Source of the DNA: Casuarina equisetifolia
Lineage: Eukaryota; Streptophyta; Magnoliopsida; Fagales; Casuarinaceae
Direction of reading: 5' to 3'
NCBI GenBank assembly: GCA_028551475.1
Contig: CM052362.1
Span: 2,984,166-3,048,165 of the forward strand
DNA: 64,000 nt
The notes beneath the pieces were generated by a model. It saw nothing but the letters and a program-made list of their open reading frames with translations, was not told the DNA's origin and did not search any database. Positions 49,624 to 62,930 of the stretch are shown here, in pieces. Numbering within the stretch: position 1 is the stretch's first letter; every line of letters starts with the position of its first letter. The translations under genes were made by a program, and so were the position numbers.

Positions 49624-51854
49624 TTAATCTAAAACTTATCTAAAGTAAATTAAATAAAATATTAAAAATGAGAATATAATATTAGAAATACAGCTAGTAC
49701 TTTGATATATATGTATGTACAAATGGTTGCAAGTAGATTTTTCATGTACTAAAATTTATTTTTGAGTCTCTTATTATGATTTCCTTGAATAGTATTTTAT
49801 TATGAACATCTTAAAACTTCCAAATACTGGTTAAATAGTAACTTAATGCTTTATGAAGTTCAAAAGGTCCGTTCTTCAAATGAGGAATAACTCAACCAAA
49901 TTAATTTTAAATGATCAAGACTGTCAAGAGGAAGTGTTTTGCAGCAACTTTGATTAGTATATCTTTCAAGACCGTATTATATCACATTTGAAGAGAAAGG
50001 AATAGAAGAAGATTTAACGCTATAAGTCTAAATAATTCAACCATTATTACTAAAATCAAGAAGAATGTGAGAGGAAAGATTTCATCTACTAGAGGAGTCA
50101 AGCTTACAAATTGTAATAAATTTTTACAAGAGCTTTGGAATTTGTCAAGTGCAATATTTGAGCTTAAATGATGATATTTTGTAACCGAACAATCTTGTAA
50201 ATTTTTTATAGTGATATATAATTGACCTTTCACCAAAAAAAAAAAAAGAATAGGAAACACTAATATTTAGCTAGGCTTTCAATGACTGGCAAAAGTTAAA
50301 TGAGTTAGTGCATTTAGAACTCATAGTGCATTCATAAACCAAGACTCTTGGAAAAGTCTTTTTTTAATCTAACTTAAGCAAAGTTCTCAATCTTGGTGTG
50401 ATATCCAAGCATGTGACCCATTTAAGTTTGGCAAAAGCATGTGATGATGGATAGTACAACCTTTGAACATAATTTTATTTTTTACTTGAAAATTATACAG
50501 TTATGATTACTTTTCTTGTGAATAATATTGTATTATACAACAAAATATTTCATTTAGTAGTGTGCATCTTTGGATAGTATATTTTTGCTATCAAGGAAGA
50601 AATTCAATTTTGTATATCTTGTAATAAATAACAAGTTAAATTGATACATTTGTTATAAAACTCAATTCTATATGGATTAATTATATCTATTCATGGAATG
50701 GCTATTAAATTTTATCAACAATTTCAAGAAAACCAATGGTTTCTCCAAGTTGTTGTTTACCCATTAACTCAGTGATAAGCTAGTTAAGCCTAATACTTTT
50801 GGTGTTAGGTTTGATACTTAAGTTTGTGAGTTTGGGTCATACGTATAATTTAAAGAAAATAATTATAAAAAAAAAAAGTTTGCTCTACATATATGGGTAA
50901 TTGAAGCTAGAGATTAAGAGGTCTATATATGGGTAATTGAAGCTCTTATCTAAAAGTTTTTGTTGTGTATATTTAATGAATTTTACTTGGGTAAGTTATG
51001 ATGCATAGCCTAATTATAGAAATATTGTTCCTTTTAAGGAATTTGTTATCATGTTGATGTTTTACATTTAGACAATATGGATGATTTATCACATATTTTG
51101 TTTAAAGAACCTTAATATAAAAACTAGTTAGCTTTCTATCTTGTGAGAGATTTGTTGGACATGGTGCTATGAGATAGTCATGGTTTTTTTTTTTTTTTTA
51201 AGGAATGGAGAATATTATATTCTCCAAACTTTTTGTGCTTAATTGACAAAGAATAACCTTATAGTTGTCATTAAGTAATAATGGTCTCGCATTGCTTACT
51301 AGTTATTTAGTAAGGATTAAGTTAAAATTTTTATTATATGAGTTTTTAGATTTTCTTTTAAAATATTTTAAAATATTATATGGTTGGAGTCCTTACTAGC
51401 TCACCATTAAGTTAACTGGTGAAGTGACACTTTGATTATTATATAGGGTTTCACTAATTATTGATGATGTTAATTAGGCTTTCCATTTAAAGCACCTAGA
51501 CATGTCTTCTCTGTGTTGCTAATTCATTTAAGTCCTCTTCAACACAAGTGTACAATGTACTAGTGTTTTAAAAATTTGTATCGATAACTAAATATGCAAC
51601 AACTTTTGCACACTTTGCTAATGCAATATTTTGTTTTTCTTTTTGGTTTTTGCTTAGTCATCGGTATCACTTGGACGCACTTGAACACTTAGTTGTGAAT
51701 GCTACCATTTGATTGAAGCTTTATTGTACTTAAGAGGGGAATAGATCTTTTTGTTCTTGCATATTATTGGACTTGTAATGATGCAATTGGTATCCACCAT
51801 CTTGTTGAAGCTTTTACCTTTGTGGTAAATCGCATGTTTCAAGTAGCGTTCCAT
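49624..51854. other. 3' flank of NLR4
   Basis: AT-rich, paralogous in part to 27660-28300 downstream of NLR3 ('gcatgtgatgatgg.ta', 'caacaaaatatttcatt'). There is a short poly-A run at about 50236. No gene is recognised on either strand; the minus frame at 49982-50260 is not supported by anything. Confidence 0.5.
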
Positions 51855-52235
51855 TTTGAAGCATCTTATTAAAGAATGGATCCTATCGATTTTGCTGGGA
51901 TTTCTACGGGATGCTCTAGAGTGGACATGTGAAAGCATAGATCTGGAATTCAGGAAACATAGCTGTGCAAGTCAAACAGACCCATGATAGGAAAGAAACT
52001 AAATGACATTATGAATTGACATCGATAACAGCTTTCTACAAGGGCCTTTGCCTGTTCGTTATATGCCGAACATGCTCATAAACGTGCTTCGTTACGGATC
52101 CTCCCATGGCAAAGAACGAGAAGGAAATGAAGTGCATTTGTGCTCTTGGCTTTTGTGAAGTTGTTGAATCCAGGTCCATGTATTCACATGTTTGATCTAT
52201 TAAGCCTTTTTCCTCCATTAGAGCCGTCAAATAGA
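51855..52235. other. Conserved 3' block of the NLR unit, copy 2
   Basis: Pairs with 29365-29720. In this copy the + strand frame starting inside 'aagaatggatcct' stays open for about 38 codons (WILSILLGFLRDALEW...). That is compatible with a last NLR exon following a phase-1 junction. In copy 1 the same frame closes after four codons. The function is not established. Confidence 0.4.
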
Positions 52236-52335
52236 AATCCTATACAAGAAACTTACTTCTCAAACTTATAGTCTCATATTTTGCTTATAATTTATTAAGC
52301 TACACTAGAGTATCTCCTTCTATCATTTTCATAAA

Positions 52336-55300
52336 TCATGGTCAACTTTCTTCAAAATGCTTTGACATGCTCAGAGTGGTAAAAATAAATACTTGTGGAA
52401 GATTAAAATACTTCATCTCATTGTCCATTGCTAGTGGCCTTTCAAAATTGGAGGAATTGGTGATTAGAGATTGTAGTGACATGGCTGCAATAGTTGCAAA
52501 AGATGGTGGCAAAATAGACGAGAGACCTATGACCTTATTCCATAAATTGTGCTGCTTGAACTTGGAGAAGCTTCCAAAGCTTAAAAGCTTCTTAGGCTTA
52601 CAAAATTCATTTACAACTGATGGTGGATAAATCAATTTAAATGGTGAGCTTGACTGTTCCATGAATATTCTACATGGAGAGGTATATCAAAGTCTAATTC
52701 ATTGAATAATTGTCTCACATGCACAACATAAGATCATATAGATTTAAGTGTGAGCAGGTAGCATTGTTAAAACAAATAAAAAAATTTTGGCACTTTTCCC
52801 AAATAACAAAAAATAAGTAATAATTTATCTTGTGCATCTTTTTGGTTGTTGATTGGAATAAAATTAATTACTTTTGTAGGTTTTGTTTCCTATTTTGAAG
52901 GAGCTAGAACTATGCATTGTAGCCTCAGAAGACATACATAAGCAACGTTGGTCAAAGTCTTCTTGCAAAATAACAAGCATGCCACCAACCTACAACTTTC
53001 AAAATTTGTCGGACTCGTGCGTGGAGGGCTTGGGTAACATAAAACATTTATTGTCTTTCTTTACGGCCAAATTAATGGTGAAACTTAGAAGTCTTCGGAT
53101 AGGGAGATGTGGGGCTTTGGAAGAGATACTACTAAAGAACGATTTAGGAGTGGAAGAGGAAATAATATTGTTCCTAAAACTAAAATTGTTGTTCCTAAAA
53201 GATCTTCTTGTCCTCAAAAGATTTTGTGCAGAAAGGAATATCATATTTCCATCCATGAAAGAGCTGGAAGGAGTCAATTGCCATAGAATGTAGAGTTTCA
53301 TGGGTAACCAGTCAATTTAGGTACGGGTAGTTGTGAAAAACATACTGAAATAAGATTAGAGAATGGCTTGCATACTTCTACGGAACCGTTCTTTAACCAA
53401 GTTGTAACTCTTTCTTCACCTATCTTTCACTTTTGTGTTTCTATTGACTCGGAACTTAAAAATCGTTATCAACATCTTTATTTTTCATATATCTAATCTT
53501 TCTTAGTTTGGATTATTATCCTTTGAGATGTCATTAATGTACATTATTAATTGTATAGGATGTCATTCCTAATTTGGAAACTTTGAAAATTTGCAATGTG
53601 GTTGAGTTGAAAATGATTTGGCCAAGTTGTTTTCCCATAAATGCTTTCTACAAGTTTAAAAGGATACTTATTGAATCTTGCGAAAATCTTACCAGCATCT
53701 TCCAATCTAATATTCTAGATAGATTTCCAAATCCAGAAGAACTTTATGTAAAGAGTTGTGGGTCAATGCAACAAGTATTTGAACTTCAGGGATTGAATGT
53801 TGACGAAAGCCATATCAAAACTATTATTCAGTTGAAAATATTGATAATGTGTGGTCTTCCTAATCTTAGGCATGTGTGGGACAAAGACCCCCATTAATTT
53901 TTCAGTTTTCAAAATCTACGAAAATGGAGGTGACTAATTGTTGAAGTTTGAAAAGTATATTTCCAACATCCACAGCTAAGCAATTGATGCAATTAGAGGA
54001 TTTTGTTATAACTAATTGTGGGGTGGAGGAATTTTTCCAGAGGATGAAGTAGAATAACTAAGTGATTAAATTTTTTTCCTTCAAGATTCTTTTTGCAGGC
54101 TTAAAAGGATGCTTATTGAATCTTGTCAAAATCTTATAAGCATATTCCAATATAATATGTTGGAAAGATTTCAAAATCTAAAAGAACTCTATGTAGAGGA
54201 CTATGGCTCATTGGAATAAGTATTTGACTTTTAGGGACTAAATGTTGAAGAAAGCCATATCAAAACTCTTTTTCAGTTGAAAATATTGATAATGTGTGGT
54301 CTACCTAGTCTTAAGCATGTGTGGAACAAAGATCATGTCAATTTTTCAGCTATTAAGATCTACAAAAAATGGAGGCTAAAAATTGTCAAAGTTTGAAAAG
54401 TATATTTCCAACATCCGTAGCTAGGTAGTTGATCCAATTGGAAGATCCTGTTATAACTAATTGTGTATGGAGGAAATTGTTCCAAAGAATGAAGTGGAAC
54501 AACCAAGTGATCAAATTATTTTCCCTCAAGATTCTTTTTGCAAGCTTAAAAGGAAACTTATTGAATTGTCAAAATCTTATGAGCATATTATGGAAAGATT
54601 TCCAAATCTAGAAGAACTCTATTTAGAAAATTGTGGCTCTTTGGAACAAGTATTTGTCCTTCAGGGACTGAATGTCGAAGAAAGGCATATCAAAACTACT
54701 ATTCAGCTGAAAATATTGATAATGTGTGGTCTACCTAATCTTAGACATGTGTGGAACAAAGATCATGTCAATTTTTCAGCTATCAAAATCTACGAAAAGT
54801 GGAGGCTAATAATTGTCAAAGTTTGAAAAGTATATTTCCAACATTCATAGCTAGGCAGTTGATCCAATTAGAGGATCTTGTTAACTAATTGTGGGTGGAG
54901 GAAATTGTTCTAGAGGATGAAGTGGAATAGCCAAAATCAAATCATTTTCCCTCAAAATTCTTCTTGCAAGCTTAAAAGGATACTTATTGAATCTTTTTAA
55001 AATCTTATGAGCATATTTCAATATAATATGTTGGAAAGATTTCAAAATCTAGAAGAACTTTGTGTAGAGGATTGTGGCTCATTGGAGGAAGTATTTGACC
55101 TTTAAAGCCTAAATGTTGAAGAAAGGCATATCAAAACTTTATTCAATTGAACATATTGATAATGTGTGTCTAGCTAATCTTAGGCATGTGTGGAACAAAG
55201 ACTCTAGTGAATTTTTTAGCTTCCAAAATCTATGACAAGTAGAGGATAGTAAGAGTCAGAGTTTAAAAAGTTTATTTCTAGCCTCCGCAGCTAGATAGTT

Positions 55301-58300
55301 TATGCAATTGGAGGATCTTGTTATAACTAATTATGGGTGGAGGAAATTGTTCTTGAGGATGAAGTGGCATAACCAAGTGATAAAATCATTTTCCCTCAAG
55401 ATTCTTTTTACAAGCTTAAAAGGATACTTATTGAATCTTATCAAAATCGTATGAGCATATTTCACTATAATATGTTGGAAAGATTTCAAAATCTAGAAGA
55501 ACTCTGTGTAGAGGATTATGGCTCATTGGAACAAGTATTTGACCTTTAGGGACTAAATGTTGAAGAAAGCCATATCGAAATTGTTGTTTAGTAGAAAATA
55601 TTGATAATGTGTGGTCTATCTAATCTTAGGCATGTGTGGAACAAAGATCTCCGTCAATTTCTCAACTTTTAAAATCTATGAAAAGTGGAGGCTAATAACT
55701 ATTGAGGTTTGAAAAGTATATTTCCAACATTTGCAGGTAGGCAATTGATGTAATTAGAGGATCTTGTTATAACTAATTATGAGGTGGAGGAAATTATTCT
55801 AAAGGATAAGGCAGAACAACCAAGTGATCAATCGTTTTCCCTTAAGATTCTTTTTGCAAGCTTAAAATGATAGTTATTGAATCTTATGAAAATCTTATGA
55901 GCAAATTTCCAAATTGAGAAGAACTTTGTGTAGAGGATTATGGCTCATTGGAACAACTATTTGACCTTCAAAGACTGAATGTCGAAGAAAACCATATTGA
56001 AACTACTATTCAATTGAAAATATTAATCATGTGCCCTTTACCTAGTCTTAGGCATATGTGGAATAAAGACCTCTGTCAATTTTTCAGATTTCAAAATCTA
56101 TAAAAAGAAGAGGTTAAAAACTGTCGAAGTTTGAAAATTATATTTCCAACATTTATAGGTAGGCAGTTGATCCAATTGGAGGATCTTGTTATAACTAATT
56201 GTGGGGTGGAGGAAATTGTTCCAAAGGGTAAAGTGGAATAACCAAGTGATCAAATCGTTTTCCCATAAGATTTTTTTGTAAGCTTAAAAGGATGCTTATT
56301 GAATCTTTTCAATATCTTATGAACAAATTGCAATATAATATGCTAAAAGATTTCCAAATCTAGAATAACTCTGTGTAAAGAGTTGTGACTCATTGAAACA
56401 AGTATTTGAACTTTAGGGATTGAATGTTGAAGAAAGCCATATCGAAATTACCTTTCAGCTGAAAATATTAATAATGTATGGTCTACCTAATCTTAGGCAT
56501 GTGTGGAACAAAGACCCACATCAACTTTGCAACTTTTAAAATCTAGGAAAAGTGAAGGCTAATAACTGTTGAAGTTTGAAAAATATATTTCCAACATCTG
56601 CAAGTAGGTAGTTGATGCAATTGGAGGATCGTGTTATAACTAATTGTGGGGTAGAGGAAATTGTTCTAGAGGATGAAGCAGAACAACCAAGTGATCAAAT
56701 CGTTTTCCATCAAGATTCTTTTTGCAAGCTTAAAAGGATGTTTATTGAATCTTGTCAAAATCTTATAAGCATATTTCAATACAATATGGTGGAAAGATTT
56801 CTAAATCTAGAAGAACTTTGTGTAAAGAATTGTGGCTCATTGGAACAAGTATTTGACCTTTGGGAACTGAATGTTGAAAAAAGCCATATCGAAATTGCTA
56901 TTTAGTTAAAAATATTGATAATTCGTGGTCTTCCTAATGTTAGGCATGTATGGAACAAAGACCCCTATCAATTTTTCAGCTTTTAAAGTTTACAAAAAAT
57001 GGAGGCTAATAGTTGTTAAAGTTTGAAAAGTATATGTCCAACATCTGCAATTAAGCAGTTGAAGCAATTAAAGGATCTTGTTATAACTAATTGTTAGATG
57101 GAGTAAATTGTTCTAAAGGATGAATAGGAACAACCAAGTGATCAATTCATTTTCCCTCAAGATTTTTTTTGCAAGCTTAGGAGGACGCTTATTGAATCTT
57201 GTCAAAATCTCATGAGCATATTTCAATATAATATGTTTGTCAGATTTCCAAATTTACAAAAACTCTGTGTAGAGAATTGTGGCTCATTCGAACAAGTATT
57301 TGACCTTTAAGGACTAAATGTTGGAGAGAGCCACATCAAAACTGTTGTTCAGTTGAAGATATTGATAATGTGTGGTCTACCTAATCTTAGGCATATGTAG
57401 AACAAAGACTCCCATCAATTTTTTAGCTTTCAAAATCTACAAAAAGTGGAGGTTGTAACCTATCGAAGTTTGAAAAGTATTTTTCCAACATTTACAACTT
57501 GGCAGTTGATGTAATTGGAGGATATGGTTATAACTAATTATGGGGTGGAGGAAATTGTTCCAGAGGATGAAGTAGAACAACCAAGTGATCAAATCGTTTC
57601 CCACAAGATTTTTTGCAAGCTTAATAGGATGCTTATTGAATCTTGTCAATATCTTATGAGCATATTTCAATATAATATGTTGGAAAGATCTCCAAATTTA
57701 AAAGAACTCTGTGTAAAGAATTGTGACTCGTTGGAACAAGTATTTGATCTTCAAGGACTGAATGTTGAAGAAAGGCATATGAAAGCTATTATTTAGCTAA
57801 AAATATTGATAATGCATAGACTACCTAATCTTAGGCATGTGTGGAACAAAGACCTATGTCAATTTTTTACCTTTTAAAATCTACAAAAAGTGGAGGCTAA
57901 TAAATATCAAAGTCTAAAAAGTATATTTCCAACATCCATAGGTAGGCAGTTAATGCAATTAGAGGATCTTGTTATAACTAGTTGTAGGATGGAGGAAATT
58001 GTTCCAGAGGATGAAGCGGAAGAACCACGTGATTAATTTGTTTTCCTTCAAGATTCTTTTTGCAAGCTTACAAGGATGCTTATTGAATCTTGAAAAATCT
58101 TCTGAGCATATTTCAATATAATATGCTTGAAAGATTTCCAAATCTAGAATAACTCTGTGTAGAGAGTTGTTGCTCATTGAAACAAATATTTGAACTTCAG
58201 AGAATGAATGTTGAAGAAAGCCATATCGAAATTACCTTTTAGCTAAAAATATTAATAATCTGTGGTCTACCTAATCATAGGCATACGTGGAACAAAGATC

Positions 58301-59926
58301 CCTGTCAATTTTTCAGGTTTTAAAATCTACAAAAAGTGGAGGCTAATAACTGGTGAGGTTTGAAAAGTATATTTCCAACATTTGCAGGTAGGCAGTTGAT
58401 GCAATTAAAGGATCTTGTTATAACTAAGTGTGAGGTGGAGGAAATTGTTCTAAAGGATGAAGCGGAACAACCAAGTGATCAAATCGTTTTTCCTCAAAAT
58501 TCTTTTTACAAGTTTAATAGGATGCTTATTGAATCTTGTCAAAATCTTAAGAGCATATTTCAATATAATATGTTGGAAAGATTTCCAAATCTAAGAGAAC
58601 TCTATGTAGAGAATTATGGCTCATTGGTATAAGTATTTAACCTTTAGGGATTGAATGTTGAAGAAAGGCATATCAAAACTACTATTCAGCTGAAAAGATT
58701 GATTACATATGGTCTACCTAATCTTAGGTATGTGTGGAACAAAGACCCCCATCAATTGTTCAACTTCCAAAATCTATCAAATGTAAAGGGTAGTAACTAT
58801 TAGAGTTTGAAAAGTTTATTTCCAACATCCGTAACTAGGAAGTTGATGCAATTAGTGGATCTTGTTATAACTAATTGTTGGGTGGAGGAATTTTTCTAGA
58901 GGATGAAGCTGAACAACCAAGTGATCAAATCATTTTCCCTCAAGATTCTTTTTGCAAGCTTAAGAGGATGGTATTGAATCTTGTCAAAATCTTAAGAACA
59001 TCTTTCAATATAATATGTTGGAAAGATTTCCAAGTTTAGGAAAACTAAAGGTAGAGGATTGTGGCTCATTGGAACAAGTATTTGACCTTTAGGGACTGAA
59101 TGTTGAAGAAAGGCATATTGAAACTGCTATTCAACTAAAAGTATTGATAATGGATGGTTTACCTAATGTTAGGCATGTGTCAAACAAAGAATCCCATCAA
59201 TTTTTCAACTTCCAAAATCTACGAAAAGTAGAGGGTAGTAATTGTTAAAGTTTGAAAAGTTTATTTCCAACATCCGCAGCTAGGCAGTTAATGCAATTAG
59301 AGGATCTTGTTATAACTAATTGTGGGGTGGAGGAAATTGTTGCAGAGGATGAAGCAAAACAACTAAGTGATCAAATCATTTTCCTTCAAGATTCTTTCCG
59401 CAAGCTTAAGTGGATATTTATTAAATCTTGTGAAAATCTTAGGAGCATATTACAATCTAATATGTTAGAAAGATTTCAAAATCTAGAAGAATTCTATGTA
59501 AAGGATTGTTGCTCATTGGAACAAGTATTTGACCTTTAAGGGCTGAATGTTAAAGAAAGCCATATCAAAAGTGCTATTCAATTGAAAATATTGATAATGC
59601 GTGGTCTACCTAATCTTAGGCATGTGTGGAATAAAGACCCTGGTGGATTTTTTAGCTTTTAAAATCTATGAAAAGTAAGGGGTAGTAACTGTCAAAATTT
59701 GAAAAGTTTATTTCTAGAGTCCATAACTAGATAGTTGACGCAATTGGAGTAGCTTGTTATAACTAATTGTGGGGTGGAGGAAATTGTTGCAAGGGAAGAA
59801 GTGGAAAAACCAACTAATGAAATCATTTTCCCTCAAGTAAAATTCTTGCATCTTGCAAATCTACCAAGATTAAAGTAGTTTCTCCTATATGGGCATGCTT
59901 CAAGGGATTAAGGATCTATTGATAAG
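52336..59926 (+). pseudogene. NLR5: LRR-only pseudogene with a hugely expanded last LRR exon
   Basis: It begins abruptly inside the LRR part of exon 1 (52336-52680; GRLKYFISLSIASGLSKLEEL), right after the NLR4 3' block. CC and NB-ARC are therefore absent. An exon-2 counterpart lies at about 52880-53404 (acceptor TTTTGTAG, donor GTT|GTAACT). The exon-3 counterpart starts at about 53560 (LETLKICNVVELKMIW) and, instead of about 726 bp, continues for more than 6 kb through a tandem array. It closes at about 59926 with SIDK|GTAAAAG, the counterpart of the NLR3 donor FVDK|GTAAAA. Stops and shifts are frequent throughout, so no receptor can be made from it. Confidence 0.85.
53640..59836 (+). repeat. 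Tandem array of about 14 LRR-coding units, period about 445 bp
   Basis: Using 'gattctttttgcaag' as a landmark, units start near 53640, 54085, 54530, 54956, 55400, 55846, 56269, 56714, 57161, 57607, 58052, 58498, 58944 and 59390, ending near 59836. Spacings are mostly 444-447, with two of 423-426. Each unit encodes about 148 residues of LRR. Recurrent phrases are LIESCQNL, IFQYNMLERF, NLEELCVE, GSLEQVF, LRHVWNKD and EEIV..DE. The longest open pieces are at 54461-54826, 56612-56905, 57515-57796, 58360-58632 and 59252-59539. Most periods are not multiples of three, so neighbouring units stand in different frames. A single unit corresponds to the core of exon 3 in NLR3 and NLR4. NLR1 has two such units, separated by an intron. 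Confidence 0.92.
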
Positions 59927-60360
59927 GTAAAAGCCCTAACTAGTTTCGCAAAACATGTTAGTGGAAGAATTAGTATGCTTATAAATGGAAAGAACATATC
60001 ATTTATGCCATTTATTAAATTCAATCCTTGCAATCACAAGTGAAAAGTGGGTGGCCATCTAGTCCGAACGATCAAAACTTTGGGTCTTTTCTCGGTTAAA
60101 ACTATGTAACCAATCTACTTAGAGATGCATTGTTTTGAGTGATTTATCATTCTATATTGTTGATTTGATGGATTTGGATTATGTGTAATTAACTAATGAG
60201 ATCTTGAAGTTAAAGAGTTTAATAATTTAAATTTGGTTTTGACTATCCATTATTGATAATTTATTTATTTTTTTATTGCCAAATATGTTTCTTTTTTTGT
60301 TTATGACATGAAAATACTACACATTCTGATATTGTTACTGAGTTTGAAATTTGTGATATT

Positions 60361-60464
<104 letters not shown>

Positions 60465-60991
60465 ACTCACTTGCGATAGCTGTCAAGGCACTACAAAATT
60501 CTTGAATTTTTGTGTTTATGTAGTGCAAACTTCAAATAAGGAATAAACCTGTAATGATAATTAAGTAGCTCTAGTTTCAAAAATATTAGTATTTATTTTG
60601 TACAGATAAGTCAAAATGTTACTATTCTAATCAAATAGGAAGAAGATACGGAGATTAAGCTCACGATATATTGAAAAGAAAAAAAAAGGGTTTTATTGTA
60701 TGGTCTAACCTTAGATTAAGCTTTTGGTATACAAATTGATTTTTTTTAAATATCATGATCATGGCATTCCTTAATTTTACATTTCTCTCTGTATAATTCT
60801 CTGTAATTAATTGTTTCTTGTAATCTTTTACCTGAAGAGATGATAAACATTTCTCAAGAACTTTTATCTACTGTTTTTCGTTTGGATTTTAGAATCAATA
60901 CCTTTCCCGGGTTTTAGTTTGTTCTTTCACCGCACGCACAATTGTTTCCCTGTTTTCTTATTGATTCTCGTGGGCCGCGAGCACCTCATTG

Positions 60992-61149
60992 CTACGCCAC
61001 GGCATTGATCCCTGCTTCTAATCTTTGTTTGTTGGCCTCATCCTATTAATATTCTCAGGAAAATCCATTCCTACGCCACGGCATTGATCCCTGCTTCTAA
61101 TCTTTGTTTGTTGGCCCCAGCCTATTAATATTCTCAGGAAAATCCATTC
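60992..61149. repeat. 79-bp tandem duplication in leader-like sequence
   Basis: 60992-61070 and 61071-61149 (ctacgccacggcattgatcc...aatccattc) are nearly identical, with about two differences ('cctcatcc' against 'ccccagcc'). The near identity implies a recent duplication. Confidence 0.93.
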
Positions 61150-61356
61150 CTTTTATTTTTACATTTTTACTAATAATTTATTCTCTTTAAAGTTTCTAGA
61201 TGTTTTATGTAGGATGAAAGTTTCATATCGAGTGTGTACTCTTTTGTGGTGAAATTTAAATTAAGTATCCTTTAACTTTTAAGTTAATTGTTAAATTAAA
61301 CTTTTAAACATCCTAGCACGTCTTTCTTGATTTTGAACAAAAATCAAGAATCAACT

Positions 61357-62930
61357 ATGTCCAGTGCCGGTGGCCTTCTGCAATTGGAGAAGTTGAAGAT
61401 AAGACACTGCAGCAGCACGGCTGCAATGATTGTAAAAGATGAGGGCCAAATCGAAGAGAGACATACGAAGTTGTTCCCTAACTGGCATCATTTGGAATTG
61501 GAGAATCTTCCAGTGGTTAAGACAAAATTTATTTACAAATGCTGTTAGAGAAATCATTTTAGAGGGCAAGCTTTACTGTTACACAATATTAGTACACATT
61601 GTTTGATACAACATTGATCTTATAAATAAAACGTTTAGGCCCCTTCCCCGAATAACAAGAAATAAGCATACCTTAACTTGTGCATCTTTTAGGCTGTTGA
61701 CCAATAAAAAATTAATTGTTTCAGTAGGCTGTGTTCCCGCTGTTGGATATATGTAGATACTAGACAAGATAGGCTTGGAAGACATATGGCATCACCAATG
61801 TCAGGTAAAAATCTTTCAAATTAACAAACATGGTAACAACTTCAAGGTTTCAGAATTTATAAGACTTGTAAATGGAAGGTTTAGGTAACATAAAACACCT
61901 ACTATCCTTTGTAGCAGAATTAATGGTACAACTCAAAAGTCTTTGTATAAGCTATGTAAGGTTTTAGAAGATATACTAATCATTGGAGATTTCAAAGTGG
62001 AAGAAGAAACAATATTGTTTCCTGAACTAAAAGTATTTTTCTAGAAATCTTCTCATCCTTAAAAGATTTTGTATAATAAGTAATATTAACTTTGCATATG
62101 TAAGTGTTGAAAATAGACAATTGCCCTGGAATGAAGACATTTATATATAAGCCCTTCAATTCAAGTATAATTACTAGAAGAACACTTGGGGAAATGAGTC
62201 TAGAGGGCTTGCACACTTATACAAGACCTCTCTCCAATGAAGTGGTGAGTCTTTTTTTTTTTTCACTTTTTCTCTATTTCTACTTTGTGTTTTTGTTAAT
62301 TTGAAACTTAATACGTTGTTAGTATCTTCACTTTTCAAATATCTTTTTGTATGAATTATTATTTTTTGATATGTTATTAGCACACATGATTAATCCTCTG
62401 GGTTGCCTTCCAAAGATTGAAAAAGTAGAAAATTTGCTATACAATTGAGTTGAAAATTATATGACAAATCCAACTTACTATATATTATTTTTGCAAGCTT
62501 ATGATTATAAAGATTGAAACTTGTGAAAATCTTACGAACTTTTCCAATCTAATATGCTGGTAAGATTTTAGAACTTAAAAGAATTCTATGAACAAGATTG
62601 TACCTCACTAATGAGTGTTTGAAATTAAGGAACTAAATGTTGAAGAAAGGCATGTTGAAATTGTGATTCAGTTAAAAGAATTGACTCTAGTTGTCTATCC
62701 AAATTTAAGCATGTATGAAATAAGGACCCCATCCTTTTTCCAGCCCACATGACTAGGCACACGCAATTGGAAACTCTTATTATAGCTAAACGTGAGGTGA
62801 AGGAAATCATTCTGGGGGACGAAGTGGTACATGCAATGGATCGGCTCATCTTCCTTCAATGGAACTCTGTGCATCTTGAGGAACTACCAAGATTGAAGCG
62901 GTTTCAATCAGGAGTACAAACTCTTTAATC
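61357..62930 (+). pseudogene. NLR6: LRR-only pseudogene fused to a leader
   Basis: Directly after the leader phrase the sequence aligns with the late exon-1 LRR (GGLLQLEKLKIRHCSSTAAMIV, then ELENLP). An exon-2 counterpart lies at about 61725-62245 (LKIDNCPGMKTFIYK, ending at a gtgagt donor). An exon-3 counterpart lies at about 62398-62930 (LNVEERHVEIVIQL, EVKEIILGDE, LPRLKRF). CC, NB-ARC and most LRRs are missing, and the later exons contain shifts and stops. It looks like the product of a deletion joining a promoter/leader to the 3' part of a gene. Its exon layout matches NLR1 exon 2 onward. Confidence 0.78.

Noticed and set aside
53640-59836. CRISPR-like or centromeric satellite interpretation of the tandem array
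   Set aside because: The units encode recognisable LRR sequence and are flanked by NLR exons. There are no short direct repeats with unique spacers, and the period is unlike a typical plant centromere monomer.
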